DNA from: Nostoc sp. TCL240-02
GTDB lineage: Bacteria > Cyanobacteriota > Cyanobacteriia > Cyanobacteriales > Nostocaceae
DNA: 64,000 nucleotides
Direction of reading: 5' to 3'
Assembly: GCF_013343235.1 (NCBI RefSeq)
Contig: NZ_CP040094.1
Location: 4,402,501-4,466,500, forward strand
The translations under genes and the position numbers were made by a program. Each line of letters opens with the position of its first letter. The first letter of the stretch is position 1. Shown here one piece after another: positions 19,033-28,689 of the stretch. The notes under the pieces are model-generated. The model was not told the origin of the DNA. It worked only from the letters and a program-made list of their open reading frames with translations, and did no database searches.

Positions 19033-21633
19033 ATGTGGAATTTGCAACTGCCGTTGTTGGTGGCTACTTTGGTGTCGGTGTTTTTTGTACAGACTGTATT
19101 GGCACAGGAGATGAGTCAAAGCGAGAATCTGACAAAAAACCGAGAAATTCGTAGCTTACGTCAGATAAAATGGCCAATAACTCATGCAAGTCAACTATTA
19201 TCGCAGTCTCCACCGCAAACAACATCCCCCATCCAAGTGACAGGTATCCGGTTGAGTAAAACTGACTTGGGAATAGAAGTGATTCTAGAAACCAAACAGG
19301 GCGATCGGTTACAACCAACTAGCCGTACAGAGGCAAATAACTTAATTATAGAGATTCCTAATAGCAAGCTAATTTTACCTAATGACCAAAAAGAGTATCG
19401 CAACGATAACCCGATCAGCGGAATTACATCAGTAACAGTAACTCAGCTTGATGGGAATATTAGCCGCGTGACGGTGACGGGAAGTGCAGGTGTACCGCAA
19501 GCAGAATTATTTGACTCCGATCAGGGATTGATTTTTGGTTTAACACCATCTGCATCTACTGCACAGCAACCACCAACGTCACAACCACCAACACAAGACA
19601 AGCCGACACCAGAAAATCAGCCGGAAAAACCCTCAGCTTCTACTGATGAGCCAATTGAGTTGGTAGTCACAGGTGATCAGGACACAGGATATAATGCGCC
19701 AGACGCGGCAACTGCTACCAAAACAGATACACCCCTCCGGGACATTCCCGCTTCAATTCAGGTGATTCCTCAACAGGTGATCCGCGATCAGGGTGCAATC
19801 AGCGTCAGAGATGTAGTGCGTAATGTCAGTGGTGTCACTTATGCCAGTTCATTTGGCAGCCGTCGAGAGAGTTTTACCGTTCGGGGCTTTGGTACTGAGA
19901 CCTTCCTGAATGGGTTTCGCGGTGAAGATTTCACGCGAACCCAAGAGGAGAGTGCAAACATTGATCGCATCGAAATCTTGAAGGGACCTGCATCCATTCT
20001 GTATGGACGGGTAGACCCATCAGGAATTATCAATCTAGTCACCAAAAAACCACTGTTTAATCCTTTCTACGAATTGAATTTTACAGCCGGAAGCTATAGT
20101 TTCTACCGTCCAACCTTAGACTTTACAGGTCCACTCAACGACGAGAAAACATTAGCGTATCGTTTGAACATTGCCTACGAAGATGCAGGGAGTTTTCGCG
20201 ATCGCGTACAGACTGAGCGATTCTTCTTTGCACCATCTTTTACCTATAAGCTAAGTGAAAATACGTCATTAAACCTAGATGTATCGTATCTGCGAGATGC
20301 ACGACCAATTGATCGGGGACTGGTGGTACTGAGTGACAATAAAGTTCCTAATATTCCCCTGGGTCGCTATCTAGGCGACCCGACCAAGCAGGAACAATTT
20401 ACCCAAACCCTGGTAGCCCTTTACCTCGATCATCGCTTTAATTCCAATCTCTCGCTCAAGTCTGTGTTTCGCTATACGGCAAGTACTGAGAGCGGTCCCG
20501 GTGCCACTCTACAAATCTTTGATGATACAAAAGACGATCGCACCTTTGGCTTGGGCGATTCTATTGGCAATCAATACTATGAAACCTACTCCTGGCAAAA
20601 TGACCTGACTGCCAAAATCAAAACTGGAGCAATTCAACATACGGTATTGCTGGGTTTAGAACTCACGCGAGAGAAGAGTTTCTTTTCTGGGACAAGTCGT
20701 TCGGCAGGATTCATTGATGTTTTTAACCCCAGCTACAACTTTACTTTTGGTGAGTTTGATCCCTTGAGAACTGGTAATGATATCACTGAGACTTTTGATA
20801 TTTACCTGCAAGATCAAATTACCTTGCTGAATAACCTCAAACTGCTACTAGGTGGAAGATTTGATACCTATCACTATGAATCCACTTCCAATGATGTTGC
20901 AAATACGCCCGACAACGCAGATGCATTTACCCCACGTATAGGTATTGTATATCAACCGATTAAAGAAGTCTCACTCTACAGCAGCTACAGTCAGTCTTTT
21001 ACCCCTAACAGCGGTAGAAGTATCAGTAATCAACCCTTTGATCCCCAACGTGGTACAGGCTATGAAGTTGGAGTCAAAACAGACTTGCTTAATAGTCGGT
21101 TATCTTCAACGCTGGCTTACTATGATACAAGGCTGAAAAATATCCTCACCGACGATTTAGATAATCCTGGCTATTCGATTTAAGTCGGTGAACAGCGTAG
21201 TCGAGGTGTTGAGTTTGATGTCGCAGGTGAAATTCTTCCTGGTTGGAAGCTGATCGCATCCTATGCTAACACCAATGCAGAAATTACCAAAGACAACACA
21301 TTCGCGATCGGCAATCAGCTCAATAATGTGCCGCGCAATAGTGGCAGTTTATGGACAACCTACACTCTGCAAACAGGTAGTTTGAAAGGGTTAGGGGTTG
21401 GGTTTGGAGCATTTTTTGTCGGTGAGAGGGCGGGAGATTTAGCTAATTCCTTTGTGGTTCCTGGTTATACTCGCCTGGATGCAGCACTGTACTACCAAAA
21501 AGATAATTTCCGAATTGGACTCAATTTCAAGAACCTCTCTGACATTAGGTATTTTGAGGGGTCACAAGGTCGAACTCAGGTTATTCCAGGCGCACCCTTT
21601 ATTGTACAAGGTACGATTTCATATTCGTTTTAA
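19033..21633 (+). pseudogene. Second AMIN-TonB siderophore receptor, interrupted by an in-frame stop
   Basis: It has the same architecture as the upstream receptor: signal peptide, AMIN domain (about 75-180), linker, plug (DTPLRDIPASIQVIPQQVI; IEILKGPASILYGRVDPSG) and barrel. TAA at 21181-21183 ends the protein after NPGYSI (716 aa). The same frame continues immediately with VGEQRSRGVEFDVAGEILPGW and ends correctly with TISYSF at 21633. One base change (for instance CAA to TAA) explains it. The truncated product lacks the last barrel strands and the terminal Phe needed for outer membrane assembly, so it is probably inactive unless the stop is read through. Confidence 0.88.
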
Positions 21634-21656
21634 TTGGTACGGTAGGAGTATCCACT

Positions 21657-22805
21657 ATGACATCTAAAACGGTATATAAAGTTATCTTTGGTTTACATCG
21701 CTACATCGGGTTAGCTGTGGGACTGATTGCGATTATTATTGGTTTAACTGGTAGCTTGCTGGTCTTCCAATCCGAAATTAGTGATTTTCAACGGCATAAC
21801 CAGATCGGAACGATTACGCCTCAAGGGGAAATGTTGCCGATTCAGGTCGTTCTGAATACAGTCAAAAAGAGCTATACCAACCAACCCGATGCCAAGCTCA
21901 ACCGAATTTATGTGCCAACAAAACCAGATGCACCATTCAATGTCATCTATGCAACCAAGGAAAATGATTGGATTGAAAATTACGTTGATCCTTATACAGG
22001 AGCAGTTCTCGGTAATAGTCTCAATTCCAACTCTATAGACCGCTTTTACAAGGTTATTTATGCACTCCACTACAGTCTGCTAGCAGGCGACATTGGATAC
22101 AAAATTGTTGGCACCGTTGGTTTACTGGTGTGCATTTTAACGATTACAGGAATATTTCTCTGGCCTGGTTGGAGGAAGTTACTAGCAGGCTTTAAAATCA
22201 AGCTTGATGCTCATCCTAAGCGAGTGAACTTTGATATTCACAAAGTTGCTGGTGTAATTGCAGGTGTGTTTCTTCTTTTCACATTTTTCACAGGTTTTTG
22301 CTGGAATTTTAGTGAGTTTAGTGAGCCTGTGATTCGGACAATCACCTTTAGTTTCAAGCAGGAAGCTGTTTCTCAACTTATCCCCGGTCAGTCTTCTTTG
22401 AAGCTTACCGAGCAATTGAAAACTGCTCAAGCTCAATTACCCAGTGCAGAACTCAGAAGCGTTTATTTTGCTCAAAAACCAGATAGCGCTTTGATGATTC
22501 GCTACAAGTTTCCGCAAGAAATAGAAGACGGTGGCAGCAGCTATGTCTACCTCGACCAGTATAGCGGTAAGGTATTGCGATTAGACAATGCATTGAAGCC
22601 ATCGTTAGGTGATCGCATCCTCAACTCTTTTGACCCACTCCACTATGGTACTTTTGGTGGCTTACCTACGCGCATTCTCTACGTGTTCGTAGGGCTTGCA
22701 CCGTTAATTCTATTCATCACTGGGTTTGTGATGTGGCGGTATCGTCAGCGCACAAAACCACATATTCACACAATATCAACAGCAATTCCAAATTCAAAAA
22801 TTTAA
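21657..22805 (+). CDS. PepSY-associated membrane protein (iron-uptake type), 3' end IS-derived
   Basis: This membrane protein carries PepSY domains and four transmembrane segments (about residues 15-35, 140-165, 195-215 and 340-360), the layout of PiuB/PepSY-TM proteins linked to siderophore receptors and thought to assist iron release or reduction. It starts 23 bp after the second receptor, so it belongs to the same operon. The last codons are IS sequence: TSD CAATATCAA at 22771-22779 and the IS left end at 22780 give a new tail TAIPNSKI. Joining across the IS restores ...HTISNSNLTN and a stop at 24256. The change is only at the extreme C-terminus, so function is probably kept. Confidence 0.82.
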   Translation: MTSKTVYKVIFGLHRYIGLAVGLIAIIIGLTGSLLVFQSEISDFQRHNQIGTITPQGEMLPIQVVLNTVKKSYTNQPDAKLNRIYVPTKPDAPFNVIYATKENDWIENYVDPYTGAVLGNSLNSNSIDRFYKVIYALHYSLLAGDIGYKIVGTVGLLVCILTITGIFLWPGWRKLLAGFKIKLDAHPKRVNFDIHKVAGVIAGVFLLFTFFTGFCWNFSEFSEPVIRTITFSFKQEAVSQLIPGQSSLKLTEQLKTAQAQLPSAELRSVYFAQKPDSALMIRYKFPQEIEDGGSSYVYLDQYSGKVLRLDNALKPSLGDRILNSFDPLHYGTFGGLPTRILYVFVGLAPLILFITGFVMWRYRQRTKPHIHTISTAIPNSKI

Positions 22806-24188
22806 GAGGAATTAGTCGCCGGAGAGAGTGGTGAGTCGTTGAGCATGAAGTCAATTAAATTCTGCCAGCTGTCAAACAGGAAATACTTGGTGAGGCTGAG
22901 GATATCTTGAAATAATCCTTGACGAGTGCCGCGCTGCAAGCGGATTTGAAGGCACGGGTTTGTCAACCAAGTGCAAAACGGTGTGGAAGAGAAAGGACAA
23001 GAGATTGAGGGTGAGCAGGAAGCAGGCCAAATGGTGTTGCCCGTGTCCAAAATTGTGTTCTAGATGATAGCCCTTGGTTTTGAGAACATTGTGGTTTTCA
23101 TTTTCGGTCTTCCAGCGACTTCTACCCGCGCTAACCACCGACTGAACAGTCTTATCTGTCAGCTCATGGCAAGTGACGAAGGCATTTTGGTAAAGAACTT
23201 TGCCATCGGACTGACGAGTGAGCGTGAGTTCGCACCAATTGACTCCCAAGGCGGGTTGGGTATCTCTCAAGGGAAGGTGATTGACGTAGCGATAGCGGTA
23301 AATTTCTTTCGAGCGTTTGTGCCATTGGAATGTTTCTAAGGTCTTGACCTCTCCAATGTTCTCCAGATAGTTTAACCAATCATAAAGGGCAGTATGAGAT
23401 TCGGGCAGGCAAGTGAAGATGAAATTCATCCCAGAATCCAAGCAATGTTCAACCATTGGTTGACGACTATAGAGGTCATCCCCTAAAAGCGTGATGGGTT
23501 GATTTTTGAATTCTGAGGCATAGTTATTTATCCATCGTTTGGCCGCTGCCACTTCCGAATCTTGTTTTCCAGACCCATCTTGAGGGGTGATGAACTCAGG
23601 GGCTAAGGAAATCACCTGGGGCTGACCTGGTGCTACAATTACAGGCAGAATTGCGCTATGAAAGTAAGTAATACTACCGTTTTTATGAGTGCGACTCGAA
23701 CAACACTCACAGTGAATAGTCTGAGAACTAAAATACTGAGTGCCGTCTAACGTCACCAACAGATGTCCACCCAGACAGTGATAGGGCTTTAAGTACCCAT
23801 CCCTGTGCAATGACTGGTAAATCCAGATGAACACCCGAAATAATCCCTTGGCTGTAACTTCGTCCAGAATATTCCGAATTTGAGGTGTGGTCGGAATTTG
23901 TGTCAAGCCAAACAAGTTTTGGGCATTATCTTGCCCATGACGGCTGTGCATTTGACGCTGATGTTCCAAAAACGACTCATACTGCATGAAAAATACTGAA
24001 AAAGCACCCAGCACAGTATCTTTGATGCTGTAGCGTGTCGCATTACTAGCAAGCCTTGGGTCTTTAATTTCAGCGTTAGCGAAGCTCGCCGTAGGTATCG
24101 CTCTTTGAAAAAATCCTAACATTACCCCAAAACTCAGTGTCATCGGCTCCATCTTGATGCCCTTGAAGAGATACTCTTTTATCCTCAA
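22802..24188 (-). pseudogene. IS4-like DDE transposase with late frameshift
   Basis: The protein reads well from 24188 (or the internal Met at 24152). Catalytic residues are LVTLDGTQYFS (first Asp), LLGDDLYSRQP (second Asp) and GRSRWKTENENHNVLKTKG (Glu). Near 22955 an extra base moves the frame from VDKP into VPSNPLA; the correct tail (CLQIRLQRGTRQGLFQDI) continues in the other frame to 22802. A 29-bp GC-rich repeat lies in frame near the N-terminus (24073-24101). I cannot assign the IS subfamily with certainty. The lost tail probably weakens or kills activity. Confidence 0.75.
24073..24101. repeat. 29-bp GC-rich repeat inside the transposase gene
   Basis: Read on the minus strand it is GCGATACCTACGGCG followed by AGCTTCGCTAACGC, the same family as 38936-38964 and 14909-14937. 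It adds about ten codons (RAIPTASFANA) in frame. Confidence 0.65.
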
Positions 24189-24316
24189 TGTAAACTGTAC
24201 CCGTTGTCAAAATTTGAATTTGGAATTGCTGCAATATCAAATTCAAATTTGACAAATTGACATTTTTATGGATCACTGATTTTGGATTCGCGCAACAGCA
24301 ATCAAAGGCAACACAG

Positions 24317-24343
24317 CAATTCTCATTATGAGAATTGTTATCA
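24317..24343 (+). promoter_or_regulatory. Fur-box-like palindrome
   Basis: A perfect 21-bp palindrome (24317-24337, arms CAATTCTCAT/ATGAGAATTG around T) overlaps TGAGAATTGTTATCA (24329-24343). The latter matches the 7-1-7 Fur consensus TGATAATnATTATCA at 12 of 14 arm positions. TATCAT at 24340 could be a -10 element. It lies downstream of the siderophore cluster; no gene starts within 590 bp. Confidence 0.55.
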
Positions 24344-24344
24344 T

Positions 24345-24570
24345 TACTTGAAGAGTAAAACTAACTGATGTTACCTGAAAGCTGTTGAGAATGCTGCTTG
24401 AATGTGAAATCGAAGTATGTCTGGCTATGTAAAACAGATTATTAGGGACAAGAATATACCAGGTAATACATCGAATGAATCAGGAATATCCATGTATTAC
24501 ACGGAATTGTGAGTATTCTCAAAAAGTTTACTGCCTGATCCAAACGATGGTTCCAGGCGGGTAATTTTTT
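24345..24570 (+). ncRNA. Candidate iron-controlled small RNA
   Basis: Between the Fur-box-like site and a terminator-like hairpin with a T6 run there is no convincing reading frame, yet both ends of a transcription unit of about 210-220 nt are visible. It may be a Fur-repressed regulatory RNA. It could instead be the decayed leader of a lost gene. No sequence match to a known RNA is claimed. Confidence 0.3.
24531..24570 (+). terminator. Intrinsic terminator-like hairpin
   Basis: CTGCCTG (24531-24537) pairs with CAGGCGG (24554-24560, one G-U), with further pairing inside, followed by GTAATTTTTT (six T, 24565-24570). Confidence 0.55.
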
Positions 24571-24937
24571 CGCTTGAGTTTGATTAGGGGCAAGGATATC
24601 AATGTAGGTAGCGATCGCTGACTTCTAGCTGGGAACCATAAAATTAGAGTCATTTTTAATACTTATTATTTTGTCTGACAAAAGTTTAGGGTTAGCTTTA
24701 GGCATCTGGGTAGCATTAACATAGCCCTTGGGTATCGCATATTTGCCTATCTGCCCAGACTGGGGCATTTGGTTAATTTCTGAATCACGTCAAAAGTGTG
24801 TCAGCATTGTAATTAGTTCACTTTGTTGTGAATAAATCAATTGAGCTAAGTGATCGCATTGCTTCCCGGCGGGCGATCGCTTTCACCCTTGCTTGGTGTA
24901 GCCTTATGGTTGACACCAGTATATTAATAATATTATC

Positions 24938-25270
24938 ATGTCAACTGGCGAGCGCAGTGAAAATAAAATTAAAGTAAAAATGAATATCACAGTAGATGTA
25001 ACACCCATCGCTGCGTTTAGGTGGAATGAAGAAAATGCCCAAAAACTCAGGGAGCTAAGAGACAAAGCTGGATATAGTAGACAAAAGCTATCTGATGCTG
25101 TGGGAGTTTCTGTGGCTTATATTCAGCAGCTAGAGACTCCTCACGTCTTTATTAACAAACCAAAAAAACCAACTCAGATGACTGTTAGTACAGAAATTCT
25201 AGAGAAACTCTGTGCTGCTTTAGATGGGGACATCACTTCACTTATTTGGAACATAGATTACAACAGCTAA
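24938..25270 (+). CDS. XRE-type helix-turn-helix protein
   Basis: This small DNA-binding protein has an HTH of the Cro/C1 type at about residues 37-70: NAQKLRELRDKAGYSRQKLS, then DAVGVSVAYIQQLE. The C-terminal half carries ILEKLCAALDGDITSLIW, the usual closing helices. The frame opens at ATG 24938, but ATG 24980 (MNITVDVTPIAAFRW) may be the true start. It is typical of plasmid- or phage-borne regulators. No partner gene is adjacent. Confidence 0.75.
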   Translation: MSTGERSENKIKVKMNITVDVTPIAAFRWNEENAQKLRELRDKAGYSRQKLSDAVGVSVAYIQQLETPHVFINKPKKPTQMTVSTEILEKLCAALDGDITSLIWNIDYNS

Positions 25271-25730
25271 GAGAAATATCCACTACGCCCACCAGTAAAA
25301 TATACTTGACAGCTACTGGTGAGCGTAGTAATATTGTAATCATAAGAGAAGAGACGAGCGCGATGCCTCTTTTGAAAAACAAAGAAGCGCTCAACCCCAA
25401 ATTTGATTAACACAAAACATAGATTTGAGAAACAAGAACCCCCCGTCGCATAGCACAAGGTACGCCAGGTAAAGTCGGCTGGGGGAGATACTCAAGATCA
25501 CTCAAGAAATCCACTCATACTGCAATCAGGGCAGCCGCTCAATAGGTTCTTTAGAGCCTTGTGCTGTGAATTCTTGCTAGACAATAACTGAAATTCAGAA
25601 ATATGAGGCTACGCCAAATCTTTTTGAGAGCGTTGCGGTAAACCACAACGTTGTTCACGCAAAACAAAAGGCGATCGCAGACTTAGCAGGTACGGCGATC
25701 GCCTTTTTACCCATTTAAGAGGTATTTCTA
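25271..25730. other. 460-bp spacer without a supported gene
   Basis: It contains a strong HIP1-based hairpin at its 3' end (25666-25707) and otherwise nothing I can assign. The 63-aa minus-strand frame here shows no family features. Confidence 0.4.
25666..25707. terminator. HIP1-built hairpin with flanking A and T runs
   Basis: AAAAGGCGATCGC (25666-25678) is exactly complementary to 25695-25707 (GCGATCGCCTTTT), with a 16-nt loop and five T after the stem. It could terminate in both directions. It lies only 23 bp before the next start codon, so an attenuator role is also possible. Confidence 0.6.
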
Positions 25731-26528
25731 ATGATGACACAACTTTCAGCCCCTACGCTAACAAAAGATCCGTTAACCACACAGGATCGCCAAATCATTG
25801 CAACCATCGTGAATCAGTCGGACTACTCAAAAGAGTGCCAGCCCGAAGATGTAGTGACTATCTGGATCAACAGCGATGATATCGTGTGGGTGAAAATGAC
25901 TCACGGCTATGCTCGATACCACAAACAATCTTTCAAACGCGCTGTTGCAGAAGTTAAAGCGAGTCTTTCTGCTTCAGTAGAGCGCAATCAGCAACTAGAT
26001 GAGGAATTAAAACAAGCTGCTGACAAAATTGGTTTGTTGGGTGAATGTGACTGGTTATCGTTAAGTATCCAACCCTATCCTGACAAGGTAATCGGTTATG
26101 CTGGCTGCTACACCTCACAAAAGCCTCGGATATTAACCTCACTGGCTCAATGGGACTTTACACCACTCAAATGGAATATGCCTGCTGCCATCTATCCAGA
26201 CTGTGGTGGTCACGGCTGCGGCAACTGCTCTTATCGTGGTACTCGTGCAGAAGACTTGTGTACGCCAGTGGACGGCTACCGATTGACCTATGTAGGACGC
26301 ACTGACACCCAGACGGCTCACAACGTCTATCTAGATGGTGAGTTTTTGGGGATACTCTTCAAGGTTAGAAACGCTGATGAAGTCTGGGAAAATGACACCA
26401 AGACATACTATTGGCAGCGTAGCAATGGCGTGAAGTATTGGAGCGTCAAAGAGGCTGTAGAGGCGCTATCTAGAGTGACGGCTCCGGTTGAACTGCCTCT
26501 TTTGAGTCGGGAGTTGATAGCAGTGTAA
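25731..26528 (+). CDS. Hypothetical accessory protein with Cys-rich segment
   Basis: I do not recognise this 265-aa protein. Residues 1-85 are polar and include a short helical stretch that may coil (LSASVERNQQLDEELKQAAD). Around residues 158-183 there is a Cys/Gly-rich segment, YPDCGGHGCGNCSYRGTRAE, with a further Cys at 182, which could bind zinc. The C-terminal 70 residues (YRLTYVGRTDTQTAHNVYL, YYWQRSNGVKYW) look like a small beta-rich domain. A good AAGAGGT lies 9 bp before the start (ATG 25731; a second ATG follows directly). The setting suggests a plasmid- or phage-type accessory gene. Confidence 0.6.
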   Translation: MMTQLSAPTLTKDPLTTQDRQIIATIVNQSDYSKECQPEDVVTIWINSDDIVWVKMTHGYARYHKQSFKRAVAEVKASLSASVERNQQLDEELKQAADKIGLLGECDWLSLSIQPYPDKVIGYAGCYTSQKPRILTSLAQWDFTPLKWNMPAAIYPDCGGHGCGNCSYRGTRAEDLCTPVDGYRLTYVGRTDTQTAHNVYLDGEFLGILFKVRNADEVWENDTKTYYWQRSNGVKYWSVKEAVEALSRVTAPVELPLLSRELIAV

Positions 26529-26607
26529 GTGAAATGGTGGGTTCTCATACCCACCACACAAGCTTTTCTCAATCCTTGTAAAATAAAACACAGTTCGCCT
26601 TTAAAAC

Positions 26608-27513
26608 ATGAGTAGCAAGCCTTACGATCAGTTTTCTAAGGAATTATTAGAGGAGTTGTTGTCTCCTTTAGGTAGAGTAGAAGTTAACAAACAAGTCACT
26701 GATGAAGCCAGATTTGTTGACGTTTTGTTTACAAGCACACCAACTGCCCAAGCTCAAAATCTTGGATTATTGGGTAGAATCGCTGTACTAAATACGGCAC
26801 TCTTAGAACCATTCCGCAATCAACCAACTAGGTCAGAGGTACGCAACTGTTTCCTGAAACTGTTCACCGTGATTGCAGACTCACAACGCAAAGCCAAGCG
26901 AGAGAAAACCAGCTTACCAGAAGATAGTTTAGCTCGTTTGTGGATTATATCGCCTAGCGCTTCCGCCTCTCTGTTGGAGGATTTAGAAGTTAAACTAGAC
27001 TTAGAAAACTGGACGACTGGAGTTTACTTTTTCCAAAAATGTTTTCGAGCAGCAATAGTAGCGGTTAACAAGCTACCAGTAAAAGAGGAAACATTATGGC
27101 TGAGGATTTTGGGTAGAGGCGAAACGCAACGTACTGCCATTGATGAATTGCTGGCATTACCCGAAAGCAACCAATTAAGACAAAACACTCTCAAACTGAT
27201 TACTAATTTGCGGGTCATTATAGTTCAACAGCAAGAAACTTTAACAGAAGATGAGCAGGAATTAATTATGAATTTGTCGCAAGCTTACCAGCAGTGGGAA
27301 GAAACCACTAAGCAACAAGGAGTACAAGAGGGAGTACAACTTGAACGCCGTCAAGTTGTAGAAAACTTGTTGAGATTCCGGTTTGGTTCTGTTGATGAAG
27401 AACTGTTGAGAGTCGTTGATAGTTTGTTGCAGTTAACGCCACAAGAATTTACTCCGCTATGTCTTCAATTATCCCGTGAAGAGTTGTTGGTCAGGTTTAA
27501 TTCACAAGGATAA
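26608..27513 (+). CDS. Rpn/DUF4351-type putative nuclease-like protein
   Basis: The 301-aa protein has the organisation of cyanobacterial Rpn-like (PD-(D/E)XK-related) proteins: an N-terminal alpha/beta region (YDQFSKELLEELLSPLGRVE, VDVLFTS) and a C-terminal DUF4351-like segment (residues about 243-300; RRQVVENLLRFRFGSVDEEL, LCLQLSREELLVRF). The N-terminus lacks an obvious complete D...ExK motif, so catalysis is uncertain. Such genes are numerous and often mobile-element linked. It stands alone between two hypothetical genes. Confidence 0.65.
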   Translation: MSSKPYDQFSKELLEELLSPLGRVEVNKQVTDEARFVDVLFTSTPTAQAQNLGLLGRIAVLNTALLEPFRNQPTRSEVRNCFLKLFTVIADSQRKAKREKTSLPEDSLARLWIISPSASASLLEDLEVKLDLENWTTGVYFFQKCFRAAIVAVNKLPVKEETLWLRILGRGETQRTAIDELLALPESNQLRQNTLKLITNLRVIIVQQQETLTEDEQELIMNLSQAYQQWEETTKQQGVQEGVQLERRQVVENLLRFRFGSVDEELLRVVDSLLQLTPQEFTPLCLQLSREELLVRFNSQG

Positions 27514-27755
27514 TCTTAATCCAATAACTGTTTTATAAAGCGCTTTTGTAGTAACAAGAGCGCTGTTTTATTGGCTCTGCACTTCATATATCTGTAGTCA
27601 ACGGCTTCGCCAAGACAAAAGTGAAATGTATTGGTAGTAAATAGAATGGTGTCAGAAAATTCTCTTCCCTCACTGTTTTAAAATCAGCGCCACCCAGAAT
27701 TAGAGCTTCGCTTAGTTTTTGTGAAAACTAACATTAAAGAAAGGCAGCAGCTACT

Positions 27756-28616
27756 ATGACAGCTTTTGACTTTGATTCTACGGTACATAAAGCATACGAA
27801 AAAACCCCAGCAGCCAAAAGCATTCCTTCACCCGCAGGCATTTGGATTGCTCACGAAAACCAACAGTTAGCAGGGTGGTACGAAAATAAAGAACTAGTTG
27901 GTGGTAAAGAGTATAAAGTTCTCACTAACAAGTTGGACGAAAATGATGAAAAGATAGGCATTCCTGGCGCTCTCTATAGACAACCACGAATACTTGTGAT
28001 TGGGCGATCGCCTTTGCTATACGGAAGCGATAGAAAGGTGATTGGAGTTTGGCGAAAAAGTGATGGTTTGGACAAGAACGCCTACAAATTCGCTAAACGG
28101 CACATGGTGATTTTCGTCGATGCCCAAAATCAACCTCTTCATATCGCACTAGTACAAATAACTGCTTGGGGAGTGTTTCAAGTTTCGTTCGATCAGCAAT
28201 TAATGGCATTTCGTGAAACCTGCGAACAAGCTTACGCAAGTTTCCAAGGCAAACATCACCAACCAAAGAATTTACTTTGGCATTCAATGTGGGTATTTTG
28301 TCCCACATTGAAAACAGAGAAACGTGAGAAAGGGGGACAAACTTCCAATGCTTGTGTATGTAGCGGATACGAAAAGCCAACCGCACCCAACTGGGAGGAT
28401 TATTGTATTGGCAAGAAACCAATAGCTCAAGAAATTGCCCTTGTGCATAATTCCATCAGCGATTGGTGGAAAAAGGGATTGCCTAACAATAACTTACCAA
28501 AGCATACATCTCATGCACTGGATCGCAATCAATTGATGATGGAGTCACAACGATTGATTGAAGCTTTGGGTTGGGGAGAGGAAAAGGGCAAACAGTTTCT
28601 CATAGAGAATTATGGG
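27756..28616 (+). pseudogene. DUF5895-like protein, C-terminus cut by IS
   Basis: The protein resembles DUF5895-type cyanobacterial accessory proteins: a conserved N-terminus (GIWIAHENQQLAGW), then PRILVIGRSPLLYG and IGVWRKSDG, and further on LLWHSMWVFCPTL and CVCSGYEKPTAPNWEDYCIG. The native sequence runs to KQFLIENYG, and the frame then enters the IS at 28617 and stops at 28664. Only the last few dozen residues seem missing. Function unknown; the family often occurs on plasmids. Confidence 0.6.
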
Positions 28617-28689
28617 GGGAGCATCCCAGTTTTTTGCAAAGAAGACGAAAATCAGTCAGGATAGGTAAGACGAGTGTATTTACTTACCG

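Larger units (their letters stand above)
22780..24231 (-). mobile_element. IS4-like insertion sequence with 9-bp target duplication
   Basis: The 1452-bp element has inverted ends beginning CAGCAATTCCAAATTCAAA (22780) and the matching complement ending at 24231. The 9-bp CAATATCAA is present on both sides (22771-22779 and 24232-24240). It is a clean insertion into the last codons of the PepSY gene. Confidence 0.88.
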
